Part shown: positions 1-7,669 of the stretch, piece after piece
Layout of the letters: each line of letters opens with the position of its first letter
Position numbering within the stretch: position 1 is the stretch's first letter
Origin: an uncultured Eubacteriales bacterium
GTDB lineage: Bacteria; Bacillota; Clostridia; Oscillospirales; Oscillospiraceae
NCBI GenBank assembly: GCA_900544295.1
Contig: UQUO01000012.1
Coordinates: 1-51,715 of the forward strand
Length of the DNA: 51,715 nucleotides
Direction: 5' to 3'
Made by a program: the position numbers and the translations under genes
Notes under the pieces: generated by a model
Database searches by the model: none
What the model saw: the letters and a program-made list of their open reading frames with translations, nothing else
Told to the model about the DNA's origin: nothing

Positions 1-313
1 GGTGGACGAAGGAAAGGGTCGTCGAGGACGCCGACCCCTACGGCGGGTGGGAAACCGCCCGTGTGCCGCGTGATATACTGCGAGATCATCACACGTCCGG
101 GCAGGGGTTGGCGGAACGTGGTAAGGCTGGCGGAAACCGTGACAGCGGGACGTCGGGGACGCCGTCCCCTGCAGGGCTGGTGCTCGTCGCGCGTTCGTGC
201 GAAAAACGCAAAATTTCCTTGCAGGGGTGGAGCTCCTGCCCCGTCCCGCGTGGGATTTCGCGGGCTGCGGCGTATATTAGGATAGAAAGGGGGCGAGGGC
301 CTCGCAGCTGGAT
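1..313. other. Non-coding GC-rich stretch, degenerate repeat-like
   Basis: I see no convincing gene here. Overlapping open frames are proline/arginine-rich and look like GC-rich shadow frames. Several short modules recur in slightly different form: a GGACGCCG core followed by CCCCT at about 28-42 and 157-170, and GCAGGG at about 171 and 222. They resemble worn copies of the GC-rich intergenic repeats seen elsewhere in the window. A TATATT at about 272 could be a -10 box for the following sigma gene, but no good -35 box pairs with it. Confidence 0.4.
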
Positions 314-808
314 ATGGAAGAAGCGGTGGAGCGCTGCTCCGCCATGCTGGAATATATGGCCCGCGGCATATTGCGGGACGAAGAGGCCGTGGAGGACTGC
401 CTCGCACGGGTCTGGCTTCGCGCCGTGGAGCGGCAGGAGGACTACGACCCCGGGCGCGGGGCCGTCTCGACCTGGCTGGCCCAGCTGTGCCGGAGCACGG
501 CGCTCGACCTGCTGCGGGAGCGCCGCAGGAACGGCGCTCTCGCCGCGGAGACCCTGGGCGAAGAGCTGGCCGACAGCGCCCCCGGCCCCGAGGAGGAGCT
601 CCTGCGCGCCGAGCGCGCCCGGCGGCTGCGCGCCGCCCTCGACAGGCTGGGCGAGGCCGACCGTCGGCTGTTCTACAGGAAATATTACTATCTCCAGTCC
701 ACCGCCCAGCTCGCGGCGGAGCTGGGGACAACGGAGCGCGCCGTGGAGGGCCGCCTCTACCGCATCAAGAAGAAGCTGCGCGCCCAGTTGGGAGGTGACG
801 AGCTGTGA
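314..808 (+). CDS. ECF-type RNA polymerase sigma factor
   Basis: A 164-residue sigma-70 family protein of the extracytoplasmic-function class, which directs RNA polymerase to a small regulon. Residues about 10-80 match sigma region 2 (RDEEAVEDCLARVWLRA, then a WLAQLCRSTALDLLRERRR helix). Residues about 100-160 form region 4, with an HTH ending in RAVEGRLYRIKKKLRAQL. Its stop overlaps the GTG start of the next gene by four bases, so the pair is translationally coupled, as expected for a sigma factor and its membrane partner. The ATG at 314 lacks a well-spaced Shine-Dalgarno sequence (AAAGGGGG is about 20 bases upstream), so the start is uncertain. Its regulon cannot be read from the sequence. 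Confidence 0.85.
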   Translation: MEEAVERCSAMLEYMARGILRDEEAVEDCLARVWLRAVERQEDYDPGRGAVSTWLAQLCRSTALDLLRERRRNGALAAETLGEELADSAPGPEEELLRAERARRLRAALDRLGEADRRLFYRKYYYLQSTAQLAAELGTTERAVEGRLYRIKKKLRAQLGGDEL

Positions 809-2238
809 GCGAGCGTGAATACGATATCCTCCTCGCCGAGACGGCGGGCAGCCTGCCGCCCGGCCCCTCGGAGCAGTCGGAGCCCTGGCGCGTTGCCATG
901 CGCCGCATCCTCTGGGGTCTCGCCCTTGTGACGATCAAGCTGGAGCTCCTGGGCCTCAACTACCTCCTGCCCTGCCTGGGCGCGGCGCTCGTCTACCTGG
1001 GCTTCCGCAGCCTGCGGCGGAGCGCGCCGGGCTTCCGCCTCGGCTGGCTCGTCTCCATCGTGCTGCTGGTCTCCGCCGCGGCCTCCGCGGTGCTGGCCGC
1101 GGCCAGGCCGGTCCAGTCCCCGGATTGGCTGCACTGGCCCCTCGTCGCACTGAACTTCGCGCGCGACATGTGCCTGCTGCTGGGCCTGCGCGCCGGCATC
1201 CGCGCGGCCTTTGAGCGCACCGAGGGCGCAAAGCCCCGCGACCTCGCCCTATGGGCCGCCGCGGCCTATGCCGTGCTCTTCATCTTCGCCATTATCTGGA
1301 CCTGCGTCCCCGCGCGCTCGGCGGTGTACAGCAATATCCGGGGCCTCGCGGGGCTGGCGCTCTATATCCTGCTCCTGCTGCTCCTGCGGCGGCAGGGCCG
1401 GGAGCTGGCGGGCCGGGGCTACCGCATAGAGCCCGCGCCCGTGCGCCTGAGCGTCGGGGCCTTCCTCGCCCTCTACGCCGTGGCCATCGTCCTGCTGCTC
1501 GTCCCCGCGCTGCTTTTGGGCCCGAGGCCCGCCATGCCCGAGGCGGAGCCCTTTTCCGCCGCGGACACTGAGGCCCGCGAGTCCCTGGAGGAGCTGGGCC
1601 TGCCCGAGTGGCTCACCGGATCGCTGACGCAGGAGGAGCTGAGCCTCTGCGAGGGCGCCCTTTGGGCAAAGGACTGCGGCATCGAGACGCGCGGCGACAC
1701 CGCGCTCGACGGCGGGCAGCTGGAGATGGAGGTCTGGGCTGTCGGCCTCGCGGACGGCAGGTCGCGCTTCTACGCCGCCTTCCGCTGGCTGGAGCCTCCG
1801 CGCCTGCGCCTGCAGGAGGCCCTGGGCCTTGAGCCGGACCCCAACGCCGCCATCAGCGAGGTCTCCGGAGCCCTGGTGTACGAAAAGGGCGGCGATACCC
1901 TCGCCGCGCCCCTGCCCGTCGTCCTGGGCGGCGGCCAGACGGCGGAGGAGCTGGACGACATGGGCCTCTTCTGGTACGAGTTCGACCTCGAAAACCTGGG
2001 CCATGTGCAGTACGTGCCGCGCTCGGACTTCGCCCTGCCCTTCGGCGCGGAGGGCATCCGGGGCTGGCTGGCATTCACCTACGACGGCGGCATAGAGAAC
2101 GCCGGGAAGGGCCTGGTCTTCGGCAGCGCCTGGCTGCTGCACCGGAGCCTGCCCGTCTACCCCTACCGCGAGCTCAGCTCCGGCGGCATGTTCGGCGGCG
2201 TGGACGGCGAGTTCTACGCGGTACACTACCTGCTCTGA
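805..2238 (+). CDS. Polytopic membrane protein, probable partner of the upstream sigma factor
   Basis: A 477-residue protein starting with GTG inside the stop of the sigma gene. The N-terminal half has about six hydrophobic segments (roughly residues 35-50, 52-67, 80-100, 148-168, 178-195 and 216-239). The rest, about 238 residues rich in acidic and aromatic positions, is soluble and would lie on one face of the membrane. I recognise no enzymatic domain. It lacks the HxxxCxxC zinc anti-sigma motif carried by the other sigma partner in this window (11813-12658). Its position suggests an anti-sigma factor or membrane sensor for the sigma factor, but that is inferred from context only. Confidence 0.6.
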   Translation: MSEREYDILLAETAGSLPPGPSEQSEPWRVAMRRILWGLALVTIKLELLGLNYLLPCLGAALVYLGFRSLRRSAPGFRLGWLVSIVLLVSAAASAVLAAARPVQSPDWLHWPLVALNFARDMCLLLGLRAGIRAAFERTEGAKPRDLALWAAAAYAVLFIFAIIWTCVPARSAVYSNIRGLAGLALYILLLLLLRRQGRELAGRGYRIEPAPVRLSVGAFLALYAVAIVLLLVPALLLGPRPAMPEAEPFSAADTEARESLEELGLPEWLTGSLTQEELSLCEGALWAKDCGIETRGDTALDGGQLEMEVWAVGLADGRSRFYAAFRWLEPPRLRLQEALGLEPDPNAAISEVSGALVYEKGGDTLAAPLPVVLGGGQTAEELDDMGLFWYEFDLENLGHVQYVPRSDFALPFGAEGIRGWLAFTYDGGIENAGKGLVFGSAWLLHRSLPVYPYRELSSGGMFGGVDGEFYAVHYLL

Positions 2239-2247
2239 GCGCCGCAC

Positions 2248-2276
2248 TTGACGCGCGGGGCGAAATGGGGTAGAGT
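2248..2276 (+). promoter_or_regulatory. SigA-type promoter for the cobalamin uptake operon
   Basis: TTGACG at 2248-2253 and TAGAGT at 2271-2276 are separated by 17 bases. It starts nine bases after the upstream stop codon and just before the riboswitch, so it should give a leader of about 300 bases. Confidence 0.55.
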
Positions 2277-2289
2277 ATAGCCGCAGTTT

Positions 2290-2470
2290 GAGAAAAAACG
2301 CAGTCCCGTGCCGCGAGGCACGCCTGAGCGCCGGGCCGGACCCGGCGGGAGGGGGCGGGGGAAGGCGGTGAGAATCCGCCGCAACAGCCATTGCCGTGTG
2401 CGCCTGCGAGGGCGCGAGCCGGAATGCCCGCCGCTCTGCGAGTTGCAGACCGTCCCCGGGCTTCGGGGGA
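2290..2470 (+). promoter_or_regulatory. Cobalamin (B12) riboswitch
   Basis: The leader carries the conserved core of the adenosylcobalamin aptamer: GGGGAAGGCGGTGAGAATCC at 2358-2377, followed by GCCGCAACAGCC, and the B12-box-like AGCCGGAATGCCCGCC at 2417-2432. The flanking sequence is GC-rich and can form the peripheral helices. Riboswitches of this class shut off vitamin B12 uptake or synthesis genes when cobalamin is abundant. The boundaries are approximate; a covariance-model search would fix them. Confidence 0.82.
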
Positions 2471-2520
2471 CAGGGGCAAAGGGCGCGCCGGGCAGCCGGG
2501 CCGCGCCCCGCTTGTCGCGT

Positions 2521-2553
2521 CCCTCCCTTAGGGGAGGGGCGCTTTGCCTTTTT
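2521..2553 (+). terminator. Hairpin with T-run, riboswitch expression platform
   Basis: CCCTCCC at 2521-2527 pairs with GGGAGGG at 2532-2538, followed by GCGCTTTGCCTTTTT. A second GC-rich hairpin (GGGCGCG at about 2481 with CGCGCCC at about 2502) precedes it. The placement between aptamer and start codon suits cobalamin-dependent termination. Confidence 0.6.
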
Positions 2554-2590
2554 CCGGAGTGCAAATTTGGGAAAAGAGGTAGAAAACAAC

Positions 2591-3019
2591 ATGAAAACCA
2601 CGAGAAAAGCCGCCGCGCTGGCCCTGGCGCTGGCCCTTATACTGAGCCTCGCCGCCTGCGGCGCGCAGCAGAGCTCCGGCGGACTCTGGGACGGCGCGAG
2701 CTACACCGAGGACACCGAGCTCGGCGAGGGCGCGAAGACGCTCAGCGTCGAGGTCACGGCTGAGGACAAGACCATAACCTTCACCATCCACACGGACGCC
2801 GAGAATCTGCGCGGAGCGCTGGAGGAAAACGGCCTCGTGTCCGGCGACGAGAGCGAATACGGCCTCTACGTCAAGAGCGTGAACGGCATCGCGGCCGACT
2901 ACGACGCCGACGGCTACTACTGGGCCCTCTCGAAGGCCGGGGAGTACCTCATGACCGGCGTGGACGACACGCTCATAGCCGACGGTGAGCAGTACGAGCT
3001 CGTCCGCACCGCGGCCTGA
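2591..3019 (+). CDS. DUF4430-domain lipoprotein, cobalamin uptake operon
   Basis: A 142-residue secreted lipoprotein. Residues 1-20 form a signal peptide ending in the lipobox LAAC, with C21 (approximately) as the lipidated cysteine. The mature part matches the DUF4430 fold, related to the C-terminal domain of transcobalamin/intrinsic factor (KTITFTIHTDAENLRGAL early, then DYDADGYYWALSKAGEYLM). It lies directly downstream of the cobalamin riboswitch and overlaps the gene for an ECF transporter S component by 35 bases. A role as extracellular capture protein for a corrinoid is likely. I chose ATG 2591 because the signal peptide starts there and AAGAGGT lies upstream. Confidence 0.75.
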   Translation: MKTTRKAAALALALALILSLAACGAQQSSGGLWDGASYTEDTELGEGAKTLSVEVTAEDKTITFTIHTDAENLRGALEENGLVSGDESEYGLYVKSVNGIAADYDADGYYWALSKAGEYLMTGVDDTLIADGEQYELVRTAA

Positions 3020-3551
3020 GCCGCGCCGAGCGCGCCTGAGCCTGCGGGAGACGGCGCTCTATGCGATGTTCGGCGTCCTGATGTTCAGCTCCAAGCTGCT
3101 GATGGAGGCCCTGCCGAACATACACCTGCTGGGCATGTTCACCGTGCTGCTGACGGTGGTGTACCGCTCCCGCGCGCTCTATCCCATCTACACCTACGTG
3201 CTCCTGAACGGGGCCTACGCGGGCTTTTCGCCCTGGTGGCTGCCGTATCTGTACATCTGGACGGTGCTCTGGGGTGTGGTTATGCTGCTGCCCAAGAACA
3301 TGCCGCGAAAGGCGGCCGCGGTGGTGTATCCGCTGGTCTGCGCGCTGCACGGCCTGGCCTTCGGCACGCTCTACGCGCCCCTGCAGGCGCTGATGTACGG
3401 CTACGACTGGCGCGGCATGCTGACCTGGATCTCCCTGGGCTTTCCCATGGACGTGCTCCATGCCGTCGGCAACCTGGCCGCGGGGCTGCTCATCCTCCCG
3501 CTATCCGATCTCCTGCGAAAGTTGAACGTCAGGTTCCGCATAGGCGCCTGA
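2985..3551 (+). CDS. ECF transporter S component, probably for cobalamin
   Basis: A hydrophobic protein of up to 188 residues with five or six membrane segments. The segment LRETALYAMFGVLMFSSKLL is typical of the first helix of substrate-binding S components of energy-coupling-factor transporters, which work with a shared EcfA/A'/T module encoded elsewhere. Specificity for cobalamin (CbrT-like) is inferred from the riboswitch and DUF4430 partner upstream. The start is unsure: GTG 2985 lies inside the previous gene and has no clear ribosome site, while the in-frame ATG at 3066 would remove the first helix. A perfect terminator follows at 3561. Confidence 0.72.
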   Translation: MSSTSSSAPRPEPRRARLSLRETALYAMFGVLMFSSKLLMEALPNIHLLGMFTVLLTVVYRSRALYPIYTYVLLNGAYAGFSPWWLPYLYIWTVLWGVVMLLPKNMPRKAAAVVYPLVCALHGLAFGTLYAPLQALMYGYDWRGMLTWISLGFPMDVLHAVGNLAAGLLILPLSDLLRKLNVRFRIGA

Positions 3552-3560
3552 TGGGGAAAT

Positions 3561-3596
3561 AGTAAAAATGCCGCCCGGATGGGCGGCATTTTTACT
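3561..3596. terminator. Bidirectional intrinsic terminator
   Basis: A perfect 16-bp stem: AGTAAAAATGCCGCCC at 3561-3576 pairs with GGGCGGCATTTTTACT at 3581-3596 around a GGAT loop. The A-tract on one side and T-tract on the other let it stop both the plus-strand ECF operon and the minus-strand operon ending at 3688. Confidence 0.9.
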
Positions 3597-3623
3597 AAAA
3601 GGGCTATAATGCGTCGGCCGGCC

Positions 3624-3647
3624 GGTTCCCCGCCCGGCGTCGGATGA
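3624..3647 (+). repeat. Short dispersed intergenic repeat module
   Basis: The 20 bases at 3628-3647 (CCCCGCCCGGCGTCGGATGA) occur identically at 51601-51620, both preceded by GGTTCC with a small insertion between. Both copies lie in gaps next to terminators. Confidence 0.6.
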
Positions 3648-3687
3648 TCGCCTGCGCGCCGGTGTCGAACGGACTGCAGCGCGTTCG

Positions 3688-4440
3688 TCAGTTCAGCGAT
3701 TCGTAGGCTTCCGGGGAAACCGGCTCCAACCACTCGTTTCTGCAGCCTTCGCCCGGTATCTCCATCGCCAGATGCGAAAACCAGCTGTCCGCGGCGGCGC
3801 CGTGCCAGTGCTTTACACCGGCAGGGATATTCACCACGTCGCCGGCGGCGAGAGCACGGGCAGGCTTGCCCCATTCCTGGTACCAGCCGCGGCCCGCCAC
3901 GCATATCAGCAGCTGTCCGCCGCCCTTTTCGGCGTGATGTATATGCCAGTTGTTGCGGCAGCCGGGCTCGAAACTCACGTTGTGCACTGCCGGCTGGCCC
4001 TCGGACAGGGGCTGGAGATAGCTCTGCCCCACAAAATACTGCGCAAAGGCGTCGTTGGGCGCGCCTATCGGGAAAGGCATCTCACTCTGATGCCGAGCGC
4101 GGGCGTCCTCCGCCTCGTCCCCGTCCCAGACCTCCTTAGCCATTCGAAAGGCCGCCCAGGCCTTCGGCCAGCCCGCGTAAAAAGCCGCGTGCGTAAGAAT
4201 TTCGGCTATCTCCGCGCGGGTTATGCCGTTCTTCTTCGCGCTGCTCAGGTGATACGAAAACGAGCTGTCCACCAACCCCTGAGCCATGAGCGCCGTCACC
4301 GTCACGAGAGAGCGGTCCCTCAGCGAGAGCTCCTGCTCCCGGCTCCAGACCTCGCCGAACAGCACGTCGTCGTTCAGCTCCGCAAATTTGGGCGCGAATT
4401 CGCCCAGGGCGTCCCGCCCCGCAGTCTGCTTTACCGCCAT
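3688..4440 (-). CDS. Carboxymuconolactone decarboxylase-like/cupin fusion protein
   Basis: A 250-residue two-domain protein. Residues about 1-110 match the AhpD/carboxymuconolactone decarboxylase fold (EQELSLRDRSLVTVTALMA, then YHLSSAKKNGITRAEIAEIL). Residues about 130-245 form a cupin barrel with metal-ligand candidates in NWHIHHAEKGG and GVKHWHG. Such fusions are often annotated as quinone or aromatic ring-cleavage-associated proteins without biochemical proof. A start at 4512 is possible, but ATG 4440 has an AGGAGGT eight bases upstream, which decides the start. It follows the hydrolase gene by 84 bases in an operon divergent from a LysR regulator. Confidence 0.78.
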   Translation of the reverse strand: MAVKQTAGRDALGEFAPKFAELNDDVLFGEVWSREQELSLRDRSLVTVTALMAQGLVDSSFSYHLSSAKKNGITRAEIAEILTHAAFYAGWPKAWAAFRMAKEVWDGDEAEDARARHQSEMPFPIGAPNDAFAQYFVGQSYLQPLSEGQPAVHNVSFEPGCRNNWHIHHAEKGGGQLLICVAGRGWYQEWGKPARALAAGDVVNIPAGVKHWHGAAADSWFSHLAMEIPGEGCRNEWLEPVSPEAYESLN

Positions 4441-4524
4441 GTCAAATACCTCCTGTTCAAGTGAGGAGGTGACGCTCACCGCCGCCTCCTCCTGCGTTTC
4501 GATCAGTCCCAATGCCGCGCAGGC

Positions 4525-5499
4525 TCATTTTGGATTGGCGCTGAAAAACCGCGCCATCTTGTCAAAGGGGATGATGTCCGTCCTGTCGTACAAGTCCGTG
4601 TGTACCGCTCCGGGGATGAGCAGCAGCTCCTTGTTCTCACCGCGCAGGCGCTTGAAAGCGTCCCGGCTGAAATAGCAGGAGTGTGCCGCCTCGCCGTGGA
4701 TGAGCAGCACGGCGCTGCTTATCTCGCCTATATACTGCATAAGCGGCGTGTTTAGAAAGGAAATGGACGAGGTCATGTTCCAGCCGTCATTGGAGTTCAG
4801 GGAGCGCGCATGATAACCCCTGGGCGTCTTGTAGTAGGCGTGATAATCTCTCACGAAGTCCGGCGCGTCCTCGGGCAGGGGGTCAACCACGCCGCCGGCG
4901 CGCGCGTAGACGCCGAGCCTAAAATCCTCCGTGCGCTGGGCGCTCAAAGCCTCGCGCTTTTCGCGGCGGGCCTGCTCGCTGTCCTCGGCGTCGAAGTAGC
5001 CCAGGGCGGTGACGCGGCTCATGTCGTACATCGTCGAGGCCACCGTGGCCTTTATCCGCGTATCCGCAGCCGCGGCGTTCAGGGCCAGGCCGCCCCAGCC
5101 GCAGATGCCGATTATGCCTATTCGCTCCGGCTCCACGTCCTCCCTCACGCTCAGATAGTCCACCGCAGCTTGAAAGTCCTCGGTGTTGATATCCGGAGAT
5201 GCCACGTAACGGGGCTCTCCCCCGCTCTCTCCCGTAAAGGACGGGTCAAAGGCCAGCGTCAGGAAGCCCCGCTCCGCCATGGCTTGGGCATATAGGCCCG
5301 AGGCCTGCTCCTTTACCGCGCCGAAGGGGCCGCACACCGCGATAGCCGGCAGGCGGCCCGACGCCCCCTTAGGGACGTACACGTCCGCCGCAAGCTCTAT
5401 GCCGAAGCGGTTCCTGAAAACCGCCTTGCTGTGCTCCACCGCAGGGCTGAGGGGGAAGGTCTTGTCCCAGTCCCTTCCGAGGTTCAAGCTGTCTGCCAT
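4525..5499 (-). CDS. Alpha/beta hydrolase, dienelactone hydrolase-like
   Basis: A 324-residue cytosolic alpha/beta-hydrolase. The nucleophile elbow region reads GIIGICGWGG, with C133 where many relatives have serine, as in dienelactone hydrolase. A late VHTDLYD holds the probable catalytic histidine, and LLIHGEAAHS contributes the acid-side loop. AGGAGG lies eight bases before ATG 5499. The first gene of the operon with the cupin protein, it is divergent from a LysR regulator that probably responds to its substrate. The substrate is unknown; a small ester, lactone or acyl compound is plausible. Confidence 0.8.
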   Translation of the reverse strand: MADSLNLGRDWDKTFPLSPAVEHSKAVFRNRFGIELAADVYVPKGASGRLPAIAVCGPFGAVKEQASGLYAQAMAERGFLTLAFDPSFTGESGGEPRYVASPDINTEDFQAAVDYLSVREDVEPERIGIIGICGWGGLALNAAAADTRIKATVASTMYDMSRVTALGYFDAEDSEQARREKREALSAQRTEDFRLGVYARAGGVVDPLPEDAPDFVRDYHAYYKTPRGYHARSLNSNDGWNMTSSISFLNTPLMQYIGEISSAVLLIHGEAAHSCYFSRDAFKRLRGENKELLLIPGAVHTDLYDRTDIIPFDKMARFFSANPK

Positions 5500-5532
5500 T
5501 TTACAGCCTCCTTTTGTACTATTTTATTATAA

Positions 5533-5561
5533 ATTATATCACCGGGAACATTTAATAGCAA
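5533..5561 (-). promoter_or_regulatory. Promoter of the hydrolase-cupin operon
   Basis: On the minus strand, TTGCTA (5561-5556) and TATAAT (5538-5533) are 17 bases apart, about 35 bases upstream of the hydrolase start. The weak -35 box suits activation by the adjacent LysR protein. Confidence 0.7.
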
Positions 5562-5588
5562 ATACCTATAACGAATGTCTTTCCATGC

Positions 5589-5617
5589 TTGAAAGCTATG
5601 TGTTTCCCAGGTATAAT
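5589..5617 (+). promoter_or_regulatory. Promoter of the LysR gene
   Basis: TTGAAA at 5589-5594 and TATAAT at 5612-5617 with a 17-base spacer. It faces away from the hydrolase promoter; the two -35 boxes are only about 27 bases apart, so one bound LysR tetramer could affect both. Confidence 0.78.
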
Positions 5618-5641
5618 GGGATTTGATTGGAGGTGTCGGGC

Positions 5642-6541
5642 ATGGAATTCAGGGTGCTCAGGTATTTTCTCGCTGTGGCCAGGGAGCAGAGCATTTCGGC
5701 GGCAGCGCAGGCACTGCATCTCACGCAGCCTACGCTCTCGCGGCAGCTCCGGGAGCTGGAGGAGGAGCTCGGCAAGCAGCTCATGGTGCGCGGCAGCCGG
5801 AGGATAGAGCTCACAGAGGACGGAATGCTGCTCCGGAAGCGGGCGGAAGAGATAATGGAGCTCGTCTCCCGCACGCAGGCGGAACTCTCCAGCCCGGACG
5901 AGGCCGTGACGGGCGACGTGTACATCGGCACCGGCGAGACGGACGGGGTACGCCGCCTGGCCAGGGCCGCGCGGCGGCTCCGTGAAAGCTGCCCCGGCAT
6001 CCGCTTCCACATCGTTAGCGGGGACGCTTCCGACGTCTGCGAGCGGCTGGACAAGGGGCTGCTGGACTTCGGCGTTCTGCTGGGCGACATCGACGAGACG
6101 AAGTATAACCACATACAGCTGCCCATGCGCGATGTCTGGGGCGTACTCATGCCGCGCAGCAGTCCCCTGGCAGAGCTGGAATCGGTCCGGCCCCGGGACC
6201 TCTGGGACAAGCCCCTCATCCTCTCCCGGCAGGTGGACAACAAGAGCGGCCTCTACCGCTGGCTGGGCCGGGAACCGGATCAGCTCAACACCGTGGCGAC
6301 CTACAACCTCATCTACAACGCCTCGCTCATGGTGGACGAGGGCATGGGCTACGCCTTCACCCTGGACAAGCTGGTAAACACCACGGTCAGCCAGCTCTGC
6401 TTCCGCCCCCTCGAACCCCGGCTAGAGCTGGGCATGTACCTGGTGTGGAAAAAATACCGCGTCTTCTCCCGGGCAGCGGAGCTCTTTCTCGAAACGCTGG
6501 AAGAGAGCCTCTCCTGCTGTGAGACGGGAGAGTCCATATGA
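5642..6541 (+). CDS. LysR-family transcriptional regulator
   Basis: A 299-residue regulator with the LysR winged HTH at residues 1-60 (EFRVLRYFLAVAREQSISAA, then LTQPTLSRQLRELEEELG) and the two-lobed periplasmic-binding-like effector domain from about 90 onward. ATG 5642 has GGAGG eight bases upstream; an upstream TTG at 5627 overlaps that site and is unlikely. LysR proteins usually control the divergent neighbour, here the hydrolase and cupin genes. It is followed after 16 bases by the macro-domain gene, with no terminator seen between them. Confidence 0.88.
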   Translation: MEFRVLRYFLAVAREQSISAAAQALHLTQPTLSRQLRELEEELGKQLMVRGSRRIELTEDGMLLRKRAEEIMELVSRTQAELSSPDEAVTGDVYIGTGETDGVRRLARAARRLRESCPGIRFHIVSGDASDVCERLDKGLLDFGVLLGDIDETKYNHIQLPMRDVWGVLMPRSSPLAELESVRPRDLWDKPLILSRQVDNKSGLYRWLGREPDQLNTVATYNLIYNASLMVDEGMGYAFTLDKLVNTTVSQLCFRPLEPRLELGMYLVWKKYRVFSRAAELFLETLEESLSCCETGESI

Positions 6542-6557
6542 CACAGGAGGTGGCGCC

Positions 6558-7574
6558 ATGCCGCTCAAAATAGTACGAAACGACATCACCGCCATGGAGG
6601 TGGACGCCATAGTCAGCTCCGCGGGAGAGGACCTTTCGGGCAGCGGGGGCGTGGAGGCCGCCATCCGCCGCGCCGCAGGGCCGAAGCTCGCCGCCGCGTG
6701 CCGCCGTCTAGGCGGCTGCCCGACGGGGCAGGCCCGCATAACGCGGGGCTGGCGCCTGCCCGCAAAGTACGTCATCCACGCCGTCGGCCCTGTCTGGCGG
6801 GGAGGCGGCTTTGGAGAGCGGGAGCTGCTCTGCTCCGCATACCGCTCCGCCCTCGGTCTGGCACTGGAGCACGGCTGCGGCTCCGTGGCCTTCCCGCTCA
6901 TCTCCGCCGGCGCCTACGGCTATCCCAAGGACAAGGCCCTCAAGGCGGCAGTGGACGCTGTCGGGGACTTCCTGCTCGACCATGACATGACGGTTTATCT
7001 CGTCGTCTTCGACAGGGCGGCCTTCGACATCGGCGAAAAACTCTTTGCCGACATTGCCTCCTACATCGACGACCGCTACGTCTCGGAGCACTCGGACGGC
7101 CTCGAAGCGCAGAGGCGGCGTTACGGCCTCGCCCTGAGCGCCGCTCCCCCTCCGCCCGCCCAGGCGGAGGAGCTCTTCTCCCCCGCCCCTTGCCTGTCTG
7201 TTCCGGACAGCCTGGCTGAGGCCCTGGACATGCTGGACGAGAGCTTTACCCAAATGCTCCTGCGGAAGATCGACGAGCGCGGCATGACCGACGCCCAGTG
7301 CTACAAAAAGGCCAACATCGACCGCAAGCTCTTCTCTAAGATACGCTCGGACGTCCACTACCGGCCCTCCAAGCCCACGGCCATGGCCTTTGCCGTGGCG
7401 CTGGAGCTGCCTCTGGAGGAGGCGCGGGAGCTGCTGCGCAAGGCGGGCTTCGCCTTCTCGCGCTCAAGCAAGTTCGACATCATCGTGGAATATTTCATTG
7501 CGCGCGCAAACTACAACATCTACGAGATAAACGAGGCCCTCTTCGCCTTTGACCAGAGCCTGCTGGGCGGCTGA
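6558..7574 (+). CDS. Macro-domain (ADP-ribose-binding) protein with C-terminal HTH-like region
   Basis: A 338-residue protein. Residues 1-165 form a macro domain of the ADP-ribosyl-hydrolase / O-acetyl-ADP-ribose deacetylase type, with VDAIVSSAGEDLSGSGGVE and FPLISAGAYGYPKDKAL as ligand loops. In the first loop SAG stands where VNAAN is usual. A proline-rich linker (about 195-215) leads to a C-terminal region of about 110 residues that looks like a Cro/C1-type HTH (KKANIDRKLFSKIRSD) and ends in SKFDIIVEYFIARANYNIYE. The ribosome site AGGAGG fixes ATG 6558. It sits before a vWA protein; such pairs may act in signalling or defence, which is inference. Confidence 0.8.
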   Translation: MPLKIVRNDITAMEVDAIVSSAGEDLSGSGGVEAAIRRAAGPKLAAACRRLGGCPTGQARITRGWRLPAKYVIHAVGPVWRGGGFGERELLCSAYRSALGLALEHGCGSVAFPLISAGAYGYPKDKALKAAVDAVGDFLLDHDMTVYLVVFDRAAFDIGEKLFADIASYIDDRYVSEHSDGLEAQRRRYGLALSAAPPPPAQAEELFSPAPCLSVPDSLAEALDMLDESFTQMLLRKIDERGMTDAQCYKKANIDRKLFSKIRSDVHYRPSKPTAMAFAVALELPLEEARELLRKAGFAFSRSSKFDIIVEYFIARANYNIYEINEALFAFDQSLLGG

Positions 7575-7585
7575 ACGGCGCATTT

Positions 7586-7661
7586 GTCGCCCGGAGGGCG
7601 ACCTTTGAAGAGAGAAAACCCCCTATACTGTGTATGCAGACCAAAACACATATACAGGGGG
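7586..7661 (+). promoter_or_regulatory. Intercistronic hairpins, the second masking the vWA ribosome site
   Basis: First, GTCGCCC (7586-7592) pairs with GGGCGAC (7596-7602), a short hairpin without a good T-run. Second, CCCCCT (7619-7624) plus TGTGT (7629-7633) can pair with ACACA (7646-7650) plus AGGGGG (7656-7661). The last element is the Shine-Dalgarno sequence of the vWA gene starting at 7670, so this fold would hide it. TATACT at 7624-7629 could be a -10 box, but no good -35 box is in place. Confidence 0.45.
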
Positions 7662-7669
7662 TATTTCTT

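Noticed and set aside
2396..2590. N-terminal extension of the DUF4430 lipoprotein frame to 2396
   Set aside because: It would run through the riboswitch and terminator; the signal peptide and lipobox begin at 2591.
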